Assembly (NCBI RefSeq): GCF_052065835.1
Contig: NZ_JBQHTG010000002.1
Location: forward strand, 186,001-250,000
DNA: 64,000 nt
Direction: 5' to 3'
DNA from: Laedolimicola sp934402125
Lineage (GTDB): Bacteria; Bacillota; Clostridia; Lachnospirales; Lachnospiraceae
Shown one piece after another: positions 1-9,107 of this stretch (position 1 is its first letter; every line of letters starts with the position of its first letter). A program made the position numbers and the translations under genes. The notes below the pieces were generated by a model. It was not told where the DNA came from, made no database searches, and was given only the letters and a program-made list of their open reading frames with translations.

Positions 1-1143
1 CCGGCGGGAATGCAGACTGCCCAGATACTGGACTGCATCCGCTACTGGGTGCTGGAATACCATATTGACGGGGTTCGTGTGAACCGGGATCATACGCCGG
101 TGGAGGAGCTGGCCCAGGAGCCCCTTTTAAGCCACACAAAGATCATGTCCGAGGGCTTTGACCTGGAGAAGGTTTACGAGGGACGCACCGTTCCTCGCTT
201 CCGCAATCTGGCGGAATACAATGACGGATTTATGCTGGATATCCGCCGGTTCCTGAAGGGCGACGAGGGCATGATTCCGGCCTTTATCTGGCGGGAACGG
301 AAGAATCCGGAGCGGTATGCGGTCATGAACTATGTGGCCGGGCACAATGGCTTTACCCTGATGGACGCCGTGTCCTATGACGAGAAGCACAACGAGGCCA
401 ACGGAGAGGATAATCGGGACGGCACCGATTATAACTACAGCTGGAACTGTGGAGAGGAAGGACCCAGCCGGAAGAAGAAGACGCTGGAGCTCCGTTCCCG
501 GCAGCTTCGCAACGCGCTGGTCATGCTGTTCCTCAGTCAGGGCGTGCCGGTTCTGTACGGCGGTGACGAACAGGGCAATTCCCAGTCCGGTAATAATAAT
601 GTCTATTGTCAGGACAATGAGCTGTCCTGGATCAAATGGAAACCCGGGAAAGCCTGGACTTTCCTGGAAGAATATGTAAGAATGCTCATAGCTTTTCGAA
701 AAGCCCACCCGATTTTCCGCCAGGAAGCGGAGCTTCGGCAGACGGATTACCTGTCCTGCGGCCACCCGGATATATCCTATCACGGAAAGCGGGCCTGGCT
801 GGGCGACTTTGAAAATTACAGCAGAAGCGTAGGAATCCTGTACGCAGGCGAATATGTGTCGGCAAATTCAAACGGTGAAAGGTCGGATGATTCCTTTTAC
901 GCAGCCTACAATATGCACTGGATTCCCCATGAGTTTGCCCTTCCGAAGCTGCCGGAGGGGCAGGTCTGGACCGTTGCCCTGGATACAGGGGCGGAGGGAG
1001 CAGACGGAATCTATGAGGAAGGAAGCGGGGCAATACTGACAGAACAGCGCACCGTGACGGTTCCGGAGCGCACGATTCTGATTCTCCGCGGACAGAAGCG
1101 GCAGAAGGAAAAGAAGAAACAGGCAGGAGCAGAGGCAGAATGA
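1..1143 (+). CDS. GH13 glycogen-debranching/isoamylase-type protein, C-terminal part, catalytic aspartates replaced
   Basis: The gene enters from the left edge and 380 codons are visible. The fold matches GlgX/isoamylase: the strand-4 segment EYHIDGVRV, a central loop with SEGFD, and the conserved block GHNGFTL followed by KHNEANGEDNRDG, then a C-terminal beta domain. Active members carry a nucleophile Asp at the end of the strand-4 motif (DGFRFD) and a second Asp in HDGFTL. Here the first is Asn (codon 82-84) and the second is Asn (codon 346-348), while the acid/base Glu (codon 151-153) is kept. The reading frame is intact over its visible length, so this looks like a maintained but non-hydrolytic paralogue, perhaps glucan-binding. 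glgA lies about 31 kb away. The family call is firm; loss of activity is inferred. Confidence 0.8.
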   Translation, partial: PAGMQTAQILDCIRYWVLEYHIDGVRVNRDHTPVEELAQEPLLSHTKIMSEGFDLEKVYEGRTVPRFRNLAEYNDGFMLDIRRFLKGDEGMIPAFIWRERKNPERYAVMNYVAGHNGFTLMDAVSYDEKHNEANGEDNRDGTDYNYSWNCGEEGPSRKKKTLELRSRQLRNALVMLFLSQGVPVLYGGDEQGNSQSGNNNVYCQDNELSWIKWKPGKAWTFLEEYVRMLIAFRKAHPIFRQEAELRQTDYLSCGHPDISYHGKRAWLGDFENYSRSVGILYAGEYVSANSNGERSDDSFYAAYNMHWIPHEFALPKLPEGQVWTVALDTGAEGADGIYEEGSGAILTEQRTVTVPERTILILRGQKRQKEKKKQAGAEAE

Positions 1144-1793
1144 AGGCTTGGAAACATTTTTGTACCATCACAGAACATAAAATCATGGTTATGCGGCATT
1201 GCTTCCGGATAGGACTGTACAGACAGGGATTGCTGCATGATATGTCCAAATATACGCCGACGGAATTTATTCCCGGCTGTAAATACTACCAGGGCTACCG
1301 GAGCCCCAACAATGCGGAACGGGAGGAAAAAGGCTATTCGGCAGCCTGGCTGCACCATAAGGGCAGAAATAAGCACCATTATGAATACTGGATAGATTAC
1401 AGTACAGGTCCGGTAAAGGGCATGACCGGCATGAAAATGCCCAACCGCTATGTGGCCGAGATGATGATGGATCGGATGGCGGCATCCAAGATCTACAATA
1501 AAGGGCATTATAACCACCATGAGCCCCTGGAATATTATGAAAAGGGAAAAGATTCCTATATGATTCACGATGAAACCAGGGCGCTCCTGGAGCACCTGTT
1601 GCATATTCTGGACGAGCAGGGTGAAGAAGCGTTATTTGCCTATATGCGCGCCTATATCGTGGGGAAAAAGGAATATCCTAAGATTCCGCCCCGTCCCTGG
1701 CAGCTGGTGGGGGACGGGCATTATATTTCCGACGCGGAGCTGAAAAAAGAGAAAATAAAAGAGGAAATGGGAGAAATCCGCAGAATTATATAG
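1140..1793 (+). CDS. DUF5662-type protein
   Basis: A 217-residue soluble protein whose ATG overlaps the stop of the GH13 gene by four bases (ATGA), so the two are translationally coupled. It begins with a segment rich in His (KHFCTITEHK, then RQGLLHDMSKY) and continues with HHKGRNKHHYEYW and YNKGHYNHHEP. The repeated His and Asp residues resemble an HD-like metal site, and I recognise the family as DUF5662, which has no settled function. There is no signal peptide or membrane segment. The C-terminal 20 residues are highly charged. The coupling suggests a role linked to the preceding glucan protein, but nothing in the sequence shows which. The function is unknown. Confidence 0.65.
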   Translation: MKAWKHFCTITEHKIMVMRHCFRIGLYRQGLLHDMSKYTPTEFIPGCKYYQGYRSPNNAEREEKGYSAAWLHHKGRNKHHYEYWIDYSTGPVKGMTGMKMPNRYVAEMMMDRMAASKIYNKGHYNHHEPLEYYEKGKDSYMIHDETRALLEHLLHILDEQGEEALFAYMRAYIVGKKEYPKIPPRPWQLVGDGHYISDAELKKEKIKEEMGEIRRII

Positions 1794-1822
1794 TATAGAG
1801 GAAACAGAAATGAGGTGGCTGC

Positions 1823-2830
1823 ATGACCATACGCGAAAGCACAGAACAGTGGGAAAGCGAGTATCTGAGCCCCTACGCGTCTCTGAGTAAAAACTCAAGG
1901 GGGCGGGAGCGGGAAGAGCTTCCCTGCGATATCCGGCCGGTTTATCAAAGAGATCGAGATCGGATTCTGCACTGTAAGTCCTTTCGACGTCTGAAGCACA
2001 AAACCCAGGTATTTCTGACGCCCAGGGGGGATCATTACCGTACCAGGCTGACCCATACCCTGGAGGTTTCCCAGATAGCCAGAACCATGGCCAAGGCGCT
2101 GCGTCTCAACGAGGATCTGACGGAGGCTATCGCCCTGGGGCACGATCTGGGGCATACGCCATTCGGACATGCCGGGGAGCGTGTACTGAATGATCTGTGC
2201 AGCACCGGATTTGCCCATTATAAGCAGAGCGTCCGGGTAGTGGAAAAACTGGAAAAAAGTGGAAGAGGCCTGAACCTGACCTGGGAGGTGCGGGACGGGA
2301 TTTTGAACCACCGTACCAGCGGCCATCCGTCCACCCTGGAGGGCGGACTGGTGCGTTTTTCTGATAAGATTGCCTATATCAACCACGATATAGACGACGC
2401 GATCCGGGCAGGGATTCTGGAGGAGACAGACATTCCGGCGGAATATCGCGCCGTCCTGGGAAGCACAACCAGGGAGCGGCTGAACACGCTGGTCCACGAT
2501 ATCATTGCCCAGAGCATGGGAAAATCAGAGATCTGTATGTCGGAGCCGGTGGAGAATGCCATGCATGCCCTGCGAAGATTCATGTTTACCAACGTCTATA
2601 CGAACCCTATAGCCAAGGGGGAAGAAGTCAAGGCCCGGAATATGCTGGAGGGGCTGTTTTATTATTACATGGAACACCCGGAGGAGTTGTCGGACGAATT
2701 CCGGACTATGCTGGAAAGCGGCCGGGATCCCCTGGAGCGGGTCGTGTGCGATTACATATCCGGTATGACGGATCAGTACGCCATTTACAAGTTTGAAGAA
2801 TATTTTGTTCCAAAGGCATGGAACGCATAG
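1823..2830 (+). CDS. dgt: dGTP triphosphohydrolase (HD domain)
   Basis: A 335-residue member of the dGTPase family, which hydrolyses dNTPs to nucleoside and triphosphate. The HD-domain metal ligands are visible: RLTHTLEVSQIAR early, then LGHDLGHTPFGHAGE, and a later Asp in the YINHDIDDAI segment. A GAGGTGG ribosome site precedes the ATG. It is the short Clostridia/Bacillus-type form (about 330 residues) rather than the 505-residue E. coli form. It runs directly into dnaG, which starts 11 bases after its stop, so dNTP control, priming and the main sigma factor are probably on one transcript. The natural substrate preference within dNTPs cannot be read from the sequence. Confidence 0.88.
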   Translation: MTIRESTEQWESEYLSPYASLSKNSRGREREELPCDIRPVYQRDRDRILHCKSFRRLKHKTQVFLTPRGDHYRTRLTHTLEVSQIARTMAKALRLNEDLTEAIALGHDLGHTPFGHAGERVLNDLCSTGFAHYKQSVRVVEKLEKSGRGLNLTWEVRDGILNHRTSGHPSTLEGGLVRFSDKIAYINHDIDDAIRAGILEETDIPAEYRAVLGSTTRERLNTLVHDIIAQSMGKSEICMSEPVENAMHALRRFMFTNVYTNPIAKGEEVKARNMLEGLFYYYMEHPEELSDEFRTMLESGRDPLERVVCDYISGMTDQYAIYKFEEYFVPKAWNA

Positions 2831-2841
2831 GTGCAGAATCG

Positions 2842-4608
2842 ATGTATTATCCAGAAGAGTTAATCGAAGAGGTGCGATCGCGAAATGACATTGTAGATGT
2901 GATTTCCGGTTATGTGCGGCTTCAGCGGAAGGGATCCAGTTACTTTGGACTCTGTCCCTTTCACAGTGAGAAGTCGCCTTCTTTTTCTGTGTCGCCGGGC
3001 AAGCAGATGTACTACTGTTTCGGCTGCGGGGCAGGCGGCAATGTGTTTACCTTTTTGATGGAATATGAAAATTATACCTTTCCGGAAGCGGTGAAGGTAC
3101 TGGCAGATCGGAGCGGCGTGGAGCTTCCGGAGGTGGAGTACTCGGAGGAGGCAAGGCAGCAGGCAGATCTGAAAAGCAGACTTTTGGAGATCCAGAAGAA
3201 AGCGGCCAGGTATTATTACTATCAGCTTAGGCAGCCCCGGGGACGGATAGGATATGAGTATCTGAAAAACCGGGCGCTGACCGATGAAACCATTCAGAAG
3301 TTTGGTCTGGGATACTCCGGACAGCAGTCGGCGGAGCTGTATCAGTATCTGAAGCATGAGGGTTATTCGGACGCCCTTTTAAAGGAATCAGGGCTGTTCA
3401 GCATAGATGAACGGAGCGGCGTCTACGATAAGTTCTGGAACCGGGTGATGTTTCCGATTATGGACGCCAATCACCGGGTTATCGGCTTTGGCGGGCGCGT
3501 TATGGGAGACGCTAAGCCCAAGTACCTGAACTCGCCGGAGACAAAGATCTTTGATAAAAGCCGGAATCTCTACGGGCTTAATTTTGCCCGCAGCTCCCGG
3601 AAAGGAAATCTGATTATCTGCGAGGGTTATATGGACGTCATTGCCCTCCATCAGGCAGGCTTTACCCAGGCCGTCGCGTCCCTGGGAACAGCTCTGACAG
3701 CCCAGCAGGCGATTTTAATGAAACGGTATGCAGACGAGGTGCTGGTAACCTACGACAGTGACGAGGCAGGTACCAAAGCAGCTCTCCGGGCGATCCCGAT
3801 TCTCCGGGACGCGGGTCTGACCATGCGGGTCATCAATATGAAGCCTTATAAGGATCCGGACGAATTTATTAGGCAGATGGGCTGCGAAGCGTTTCAGCAG
3901 CGGATCGACGAGGCCCAGGTCAGCTTCCTGTTTGAAGTGGAGGTACTGGAGCGGAAGTATAACTTAAAGGATCCGGCGGAAAAGACTGCCTTTTTTGACG
4001 AAACAGCGAAGAAGCTGCTGGGCTTTTCCGATGAGATTGAGCGCAACAATTACATAGAAGCTATTGCGGCCCGGTATGGGACAGGCTATGAAGCGCTCCG
4101 GCGAAAGGTCAATCAGCTGGGGCTGACCCTGGGCGGGCAGGCGCCGGCTCCCAGACCCAGGGATTTGTCCGCAAACCGGAAGAAAGAGGAGGAGGGAACG
4201 GCAGCCTCCCAGAAACTGCTGCTTACCTGGATGATTTCCGACGAGACGTATTTCCGGGTGATAAGACGTTATATCGAGCCGTCGGATTTTAGCGTGCCGT
4301 TGTACGGACAGATTGCGGAAATGCTGTATGAGCAGCATGAGCAGGGGGGCTTAAACCCCGCGGGAATCCTGAGCCGTTTTGAAAACGCGGAGGAGCAGAG
4401 AGAGGCGGCGGCTGTCTTTAACGCACAGCTTAAGCAGGTGGAGACAAAAGAAGAGACGGAGAAGGCCTTACAGGAGACCATTTACAAAATCCGTCAGGAA
4501 GCCTTAAACAGAAAAGGAAAAGAGCTTGCGCCCACAGATATGGAGGGTCTGCAGAAGCTGATACAGAGTCGGCGCGAGCTTCAGAAACTGCATATTTCAC
4601 TGGATTAA
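2842..4608 (+). CDS. dnaG: DNA primase
   Basis: Synthesises RNA primers at the replication fork. The N-terminal CHC2 zinc ribbon is clear (LCPFHSEKSPSF then YYCFGCGAGG), followed by the TOPRIM core with its Glu (IICEGYMDVIAL) and the DxD (TYDSDEAGTKAA). The C-terminal region, after a charged linker near residue 450, is the DnaB-helicase interaction domain. I start it at 2842 (MYYPEELIEEV, 588 residues), because AGGTG lies eight bases upstream. An ATG at 2818 would overlap dgt. Its position upstream of the principal sigma factor is the classic dnaG-rpoD arrangement. Confidence 0.95.
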   Translation: MYYPEELIEEVRSRNDIVDVISGYVRLQRKGSSYFGLCPFHSEKSPSFSVSPGKQMYYCFGCGAGGNVFTFLMEYENYTFPEAVKVLADRSGVELPEVEYSEEARQQADLKSRLLEIQKKAARYYYYQLRQPRGRIGYEYLKNRALTDETIQKFGLGYSGQQSAELYQYLKHEGYSDALLKESGLFSIDERSGVYDKFWNRVMFPIMDANHRVIGFGGRVMGDAKPKYLNSPETKIFDKSRNLYGLNFARSSRKGNLIICEGYMDVIALHQAGFTQAVASLGTALTAQQAILMKRYADEVLVTYDSDEAGTKAALRAIPILRDAGLTMRVINMKPYKDPDEFIRQMGCEAFQQRIDEAQVSFLFEVEVLERKYNLKDPAEKTAFFDETAKKLLGFSDEIERNNYIEAIAARYGTGYEALRRKVNQLGLTLGGQAPAPRPRDLSANRKKEEEGTAASQKLLLTWMISDETYFRVIRRYIEPSDFSVPLYGQIAEMLYEQHEQGGLNPAGILSRFENAEEQREAAAVFNAQLKQVETKEETEKALQETIYKIRQEALNRKGKELAPTDMEGLQKLIQSRRELQKLHISLD

Positions 4609-4646
4609 GGATAAAATACTAACAAGTTATGGAAGGATGGAACAAC

Positions 4647-5759
4647 ATGGAAGAAAACGCAGCAAAGTTTGAGGAAAAATTAAAAGAGCTTCTGGTAATG
4701 GCCAAGAAGAAGAAAAATATTCTGGAGTATCAGGAGATCAGTGACTTCTTTGCAGAGTTTGATCTGGATCCGGATCATATGGAGAAAATCCTGGAGTATC
4801 TGGAGGCCAATAATATCGATGTGCTTCGGATTACCGGAGACGGGGACGAGCCTGACGACGCACTCCTCCTGGCAGAGGATGACGACGATATGGACGTGGA
4901 GCAGATTGATCTCTCCATTCCGGACGGCGTCAGCATCGAGGATCCGGTCCGTATGTATCTGAAGGAGATCGGAAAGGTTCCCCTTCTGAGCGCAGATGAA
5001 GAAATCGAACTGGCAAAGAGAATGGAGGAGGGCGACGAGGACGCCAAGAAGCGTCTGGCAGAGGCAAATCTCCGACTGGTGGTCAGCATTGCAAAGCGTT
5101 ATGTGGGCCGCGGTATGCTGTTCCTGGATTTGATTCAGGAAGGAAACTTGGGATTGATCAAGGCGGTAGAGAAGTTTGATTACCGCAAGGGTTATAAATT
5201 CAGTACCTATGCGACCTGGTGGATCCGTCAGGCCATCACAAGAGCCATTGCCGATCAGGCGAGAACTATCCGTATCCCGGTGCATATGGTAGAGACCATC
5301 AATAAACTGATCCGTGTCTCCCGTCAGTTGCTGCAGGAGCTGGGACGGGAACCTACCCCGGAGGAGATTGCGGCAGAGATGAAGCTGCCGGTCGAGCGCG
5401 TGCGTGAGATCCTGAAGATTTCCCAGGAGCCGGTTTCTCTGGAGACGCCCATCGGCGAGGAGGAGGACAGCCATCTGGGTGACTTTATCCAGGACGATAA
5501 TGTGCCGGTTCCGGCAGACGCCGCAGCGTTTACCCTCTTAAAGGAGCAGCTGGTGGAGGTCTTAAGCACTCTGACCGATCGGGAGCAGAAGGTGCTTCGC
5601 CTTCGTTTCGGCCTGGACGATGGACGGGCCCGTACACTGGAAGAAGTTGGAAAGGAATTTAATGTAACCCGTGAGCGAATCCGTCAGATTGAAGCAAAGG
5701 CTCTTCGAAAGCTGCGTCACCCCAGCCGCAGCCGGAAGCTCAAGGATTACCTGGACTAA
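4647..5759 (+). CDS. rpoD: RNA polymerase principal sigma factor SigA/RpoD
   Basis: A 370-residue primary sigma factor. Region 1.1 is the acidic N-terminal domain (about 1-110). Region 1.2 starts at DPVRMYLKEIGKVPLL. Region 2 holds NLRLVVSIAKRYVGRG and the -10 recognition helix around YATWWIRQAITRAI. Region 3 follows, and region 4 ends with VTRERIRQIEAKALRKLRHP, which reads the -35 element. The ATG at 4647 is preceded by GGAAGGATGG at a good distance, while an ATG at 4629 lies inside that ribosome site and is rejected. The short 38-base gap after dnaG supports co-transcription. The close-to-consensus TTGACA/TATAAT promoters seen in this window are what this factor should use. Confidence 0.97.
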   Translation: MEENAAKFEEKLKELLVMAKKKKNILEYQEISDFFAEFDLDPDHMEKILEYLEANNIDVLRITGDGDEPDDALLLAEDDDDMDVEQIDLSIPDGVSIEDPVRMYLKEIGKVPLLSADEEIELAKRMEEGDEDAKKRLAEANLRLVVSIAKRYVGRGMLFLDLIQEGNLGLIKAVEKFDYRKGYKFSTYATWWIRQAITRAIADQARTIRIPVHMVETINKLIRVSRQLLQELGREPTPEEIAAEMKLPVERVREILKISQEPVSLETPIGEEEDSHLGDFIQDDNVPVPADAAAFTLLKEQLVEVLSTLTDREQKVLRLRFGLDDGRARTLEEVGKEFNVTRERIRQIEAKALRKLRHPSRSRKLKDYLD

Positions 5760-5763
5760 AGAG

Positions 5764-6528
5764 ATGAATATATCAGGACGACTGAACCGACTGGCAGAGC
5801 TGGTCACAGAGGGCAGCCGGCTGGCAGATGTGGGAACAGATCATGGATATGTTCCCCTTTGTCTATGCAGAGAGAAGAAGATTCCGTCAGCCATTGCCAT
5901 GGATATTAACGTGGGTCCCCTGGAGCGGGCAAAAAGCCATATTGCCGGAGCGGGACTGGAAGCGTACATAGAGACAAGGCTTTCCGACGGACTTCATGAA
6001 CTGAAACGGGGAGAAGCAGATACGGTGCTGATCGCCGGCATGGGCGGAGCCCTGATGGTGCGGATCCTTTCAGAGGGGACGGAAGCCCTTAAGGAGGTCC
6101 GGGAGCTGGTGCTGCAGCCCCAGTCAGAGATAGGGGAGGTCCGGCGGTATCTGAATACCGCTGGGTGGAAGATTATACTGGAAGATATCCTGCTGGACGA
6201 GGGAAAATACTATCCCCTGTTCAAGGCCGTGCCGGGAGTGGCGCAGGATTATACAGAGGCAGAATACCGTTTTGGAAAGCTAGAGCTTCAGAAATCACCG
6301 GAGGTGCTGGCCGAGTTTCTGAAAAAGAGACTTAAGGTGAACCGTCAGATCAAAGCAGGACTTCCGGAGAACGGAGACGGACGGATAGAGGAGCGACGGA
6401 CTCAGTTGACGGCGGAAATCAGGCTTCTGACAGAAGTGCTGGAAGCTATGGCTGCCCTTAAAAAAAACGGACGAAGAGAACAGGAGCGTGAAAAGCATGA
6501 GATGTCAGGATATTCTGGAAAAAATTGA
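5764..6528 (+). CDS. trmK: tRNA (adenine(22)-N1)-methyltransferase
   Basis: A 254-residue Rossmann-fold SAM methyltransferase of the TrmK/YqfN family, which methylates A22 of tRNA in Gram-positive bacteria. The SAM motif is LADVGTDHGYVPL near residue 20, then AMDINVGPLERA and the VLIAGMGGALMVRIL strand. The C-terminal part is a helical, charged region. I start at 5764, four bases after the rpoD stop, because MNISGRL is the family's usual beginning; an upstream in-frame ATG lies inside rpoD. The pair with the Nif3-like gene that follows (32-base overlap) is the standard rpoD-trmK-nif3 order of Firmicutes. Confidence 0.9.
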   Translation: MNISGRLNRLAELVTEGSRLADVGTDHGYVPLCLCREKKIPSAIAMDINVGPLERAKSHIAGAGLEAYIETRLSDGLHELKRGEADTVLIAGMGGALMVRILSEGTEALKEVRELVLQPQSEIGEVRRYLNTAGWKIILEDILLDEGKYYPLFKAVPGVAQDYTEAEYRFGKLELQKSPEVLAEFLKKRLKVNRQIKAGLPENGDGRIEERRTQLTAEIRLLTEVLEAMAALKKNGRREQEREKHEMSGYSGKN

Positions 6529-7267
6529 GGCCCGTTACCCGAAACAATACGCCTGCGACTGGGACAATGTGGGACTTCTGGCAGGCAGCCGGGAGCGGGA
6601 AGTGGATACCGTATACATTGCTCTGGACGCTACCGATCAGGTGGTAGACGCAGCCGCGGAATGTGGGGCGCAGCTTTTGCTGACCCACCACCCGATGATA
6701 TTTGGGGGTCTCAAAGCGGTGACAACCGATGATTACGTGGGGGAGCGCCTGATTCGCCTGATTCGAAACGACATATCCTATTATGCCATGCATACGAATT
6801 ATGATGTAATGGGTATGGCGGAGCTGGCGGCAGATCTGCTGAAGCTGAGAGACACAGAAGTGCTGGAGGAAGTGCTGGACGGCGAAGGAATCGGTCGGGT
6901 AGGGCAGCTTCCCTGTCCCATGACCGTACGGGAGTGTGCGGAGCAGGTAAAGAAGCAGTTTCAGCTTCCCAATGTAAAGATTTTCGGGGATCCGGATAAG
7001 AAGGTGGAGCGCGCGGCCATCTGTCCGGGATCCGGGAAGAGCGAAGCGAAGCCTGCCCGGGAGAAAGGCGCACAGGTTTACATCACCGGGGATATCGATC
7101 ACCATACAGGAATTGATATGGCGGACTGCGGCATGGCGATTATCGACGCAGGCCATTATGGGATAGAACATATCTACATCGGGGACATGGAGCAGTTTTT
7201 GAAGAAGCACTGTCCGGAGCTGACGATATATACGGCGCCGATCAGGCAGCCGTTTCAGGTGCTGTAA
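6497..7267 (+). CDS. Nif3-like dinuclear metal-center protein (YqfO type, short form)
   Basis: A 256-residue NIF3 family protein. Metal-binding residues are visible in LLLTHHPMIFGGLKA, in the AMHTNYDV segment, and near the C-terminus in GDIDHHTG and IDAGHYGIEH. The family forms hexameric rings with a two-metal site in each subunit; members have been proposed as GTP cyclohydrolase-like or tetrapyrrole-related enzymes, with no agreed role. It lacks the PII-like insert found in the 370-residue B. subtilis YqfO. ATG 6497 is chosen, with AGGAG ten bases upstream; a GTG at 6488 is the alternative. It overlaps trmK by 32 bases, so co-expression is nearly certain. Confidence 0.88.
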   Translation: MRCQDILEKIEARYPKQYACDWDNVGLLAGSREREVDTVYIALDATDQVVDAAAECGAQLLLTHHPMIFGGLKAVTTDDYVGERLIRLIRNDISYYAMHTNYDVMGMAELAADLLKLRDTEVLEEVLDGEGIGRVGQLPCPMTVRECAEQVKKQFQLPNVKIFGDPDKKVERAAICPGSGKSEAKPAREKGAQVYITGDIDHHTGIDMADCGMAIIDAGHYGIEHIYIGDMEQFLKKHCPELTIYTAPIRQPFQVL

Positions 7268-7353
7268 GAGGAAATCAACAGAATAGCGAATATTTCAGGG
7301 CAGTTGCAGGTGAAAATGCGACTGCCTATATAAAAAATATGGAGGTGCGGCAT

Positions 7354-9015
7354 ATGAAAATGGTAAGGATAAGTCTGAATGGGAAGACCTATGAATATCC
7401 GGAAGGAACCAGGTACGGAGAGATTGCGGCAGATATGCAGAAGCATTATCCCCATGATATCGTGCTGGTTTCGGTGAACAAGCGTCTCCGGGAACTGAAT
7501 AAGAAGCTGTACGAGGACGCGGAGCTGGTATTTTATACTACGGCAGATAGAGCGGGCGCCCAGGCTTACCGGCGAAGCCTGACCATGCTTTTGATGAAGG
7601 CCATTTACCGGGTAGCCGGTCATGATCAGATGATCCGGGCCCAGGTTCATTATTCCCTGAGCCATGGCTATTACTGTACGGTGCAGGGAGGCGTTACCGT
7701 AGACGAGACCTTTCTGAAGGCGGTAAAGCAGAAAATGCAGGAGTACGTGAGCCGGAAAATGCCCATTGAAAAGAAAAGCGTAAATACCGATAAAGCACGG
7801 CAGATTTTCCATAATCATCGGATGTTTGACAAGGAGAAGCTGTTCCGGTACCGCCGGGCGTCCCGGGTCAATATCTACAGTATCGGAGAATTTGAGGATT
7901 ACTATTACGGCTACATGGTGCCGGATACCGGGTATCTGAAGTATTTTGAACTGTATCCCTATGATGAGGGCTTTGTGCTTCAGTTCCCTACCACCGAAAA
8001 GCCGGAAGAGGTACCGGCCTTTGCACCCCAGCATAAGGTGTTCCGGGTGATGAAGGAATCAGCCCAGTGGGGAGAACTCTTAGGCGTGTCGAACGTGGGT
8101 GAACTCAACGACTGTATTGCCAGAGGCGATCTGCATCAGCTGATTATGACACAGGAGGCGTTGCAGGAGCGGAAGCTGGCAGAAATCGCAAGCCGGATTG
8201 CGGCAGACCGGAGCCGGAAATTCATTATGATAGCAGGCCCTTCTTCCTCTGGAAAAACGACATTTTCCAGAAGACTGTCCATTCAGCTCTCGGCGGCAGG
8301 CTTAAAGCCCCACCCTATTTCTGTGGATAATTATTTTGTGGAACGGGAAATGACGCCCAGGGATCAGAATGGTGATTATAATTTTGAATGTCTGGAGGCT
8401 ATGGATATTGAACTATTTAACCGCCAGATGTGCGATCTGTTGGAAGGAAAGACTGTAGAACTTCCGTATTTCAATTTTAAAAGCGGAAAGAAGGAATACA
8501 ACGGCGATTACCTGACCATGGGAGAGGACGATATTCTGGTTATCGAGGGAATCCACTGCCTCAATGATAAGCTGTCCCACAGTCTGCCCCGGGAGAGCAA
8601 ATTTAAGATCTATATCAGCGCCCTGACCCAGCTCAATATCGACGAGCACAATCGGATTCCTACCACAGACGGCCGTCTGCTCCGGCGTATGGTGCGGGAC
8701 GCCAGAACCAGAGGTGCCAGCGCTTCACGTACCATTTCCATGTGGCCTTCGGTCAGAAGGGGCGAGGAGAAAAATATCTTCCCCTACCAGGAGGAGGCGG
8801 ACGTGGTATTCAATTCCGCATTGATTTATGAGTTTTCTGTACTGAAGCAGTACGCAGAGCCCCTGCTGTTTGGTATTGACCGGGAGGCACCGGAGTATCA
8901 GGAGGCGAAGAGACTGCTTAAATTCCTGGATTATTTTCTGGGCGTGGACAGCACCAATATTCCGGATAATTCCCTGGTACGGGAATTTATCGGGGGCGGA
9001 TGCTTCCGTCTGTAA
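7354..9015 (+). CDS. TGS-domain nucleoside (uridine) kinase-like protein
   Basis: A 553-residue two-part protein. Residues about 1-60 form a TGS domain (ubiquitin-like, as in threonyl-tRNA synthetase), followed by a ThrRS second-additional-domain-like region with SHGYYC. Residues from about 280 form a phosphoribulokinase/uridine kinase P-loop NTPase with Walker A GPSSSGKTTFSRR and the later VIEGIHCLND strand. Such fusions are annotated as nucleoside kinases in Clostridia. The fusion suggests that the TGS/SAD part senses an RNA or amino-acid ligand, but no catalytic tRNA-synthetase core is present. GGAGGTG precedes the ATG at 7354; the ATG at 7339 lies too close to that site. A strong terminator follows at 9014-9062. 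Confidence 0.82.
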   Translation: MKMVRISLNGKTYEYPEGTRYGEIAADMQKHYPHDIVLVSVNKRLRELNKKLYEDAELVFYTTADRAGAQAYRRSLTMLLMKAIYRVAGHDQMIRAQVHYSLSHGYYCTVQGGVTVDETFLKAVKQKMQEYVSRKMPIEKKSVNTDKARQIFHNHRMFDKEKLFRYRRASRVNIYSIGEFEDYYYGYMVPDTGYLKYFELYPYDEGFVLQFPTTEKPEEVPAFAPQHKVFRVMKESAQWGELLGVSNVGELNDCIARGDLHQLIMTQEALQERKLAEIASRIAADRSRKFIMIAGPSSSGKTTFSRRLSIQLSAAGLKPHPISVDNYFVEREMTPRDQNGDYNFECLEAMDIELFNRQMCDLLEGKTVELPYFNFKSGKKEYNGDYLTMGEDDILVIEGIHCLNDKLSHSLPRESKFKIYISALTQLNIDEHNRIPTTDGRLLRRMVRDARTRGASASRTISMWPSVRRGEEKNIFPYQEEADVVFNSALIYEFSVLKQYAEPLLFGIDREAPEYQEAKRLLKFLDYFLGVDSTNIPDNSLVREFIGGGCFRL

Positions 9016-9062
9016 AAACAGCAGGCTGCGTTGGTACTTACCTTCGCATCCTGCTGTTTTTT
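9014..9062 (+). terminator. Rho-independent terminator after the TGS-kinase gene
   Basis: AAAAACAGCAGG (9014-9025) pairs with CCTGCTGTTTTT (9050-9061) around a 24-base loop, and the right arm runs into a T tract. It separates the housekeeping cluster from the sucrose operon. Confidence 0.85.
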
Positions 9063-9107
9063 GTAGCAATGCACAAAAATCCCTCCTTTTTTTGGTAATT
9101 CCACCGA

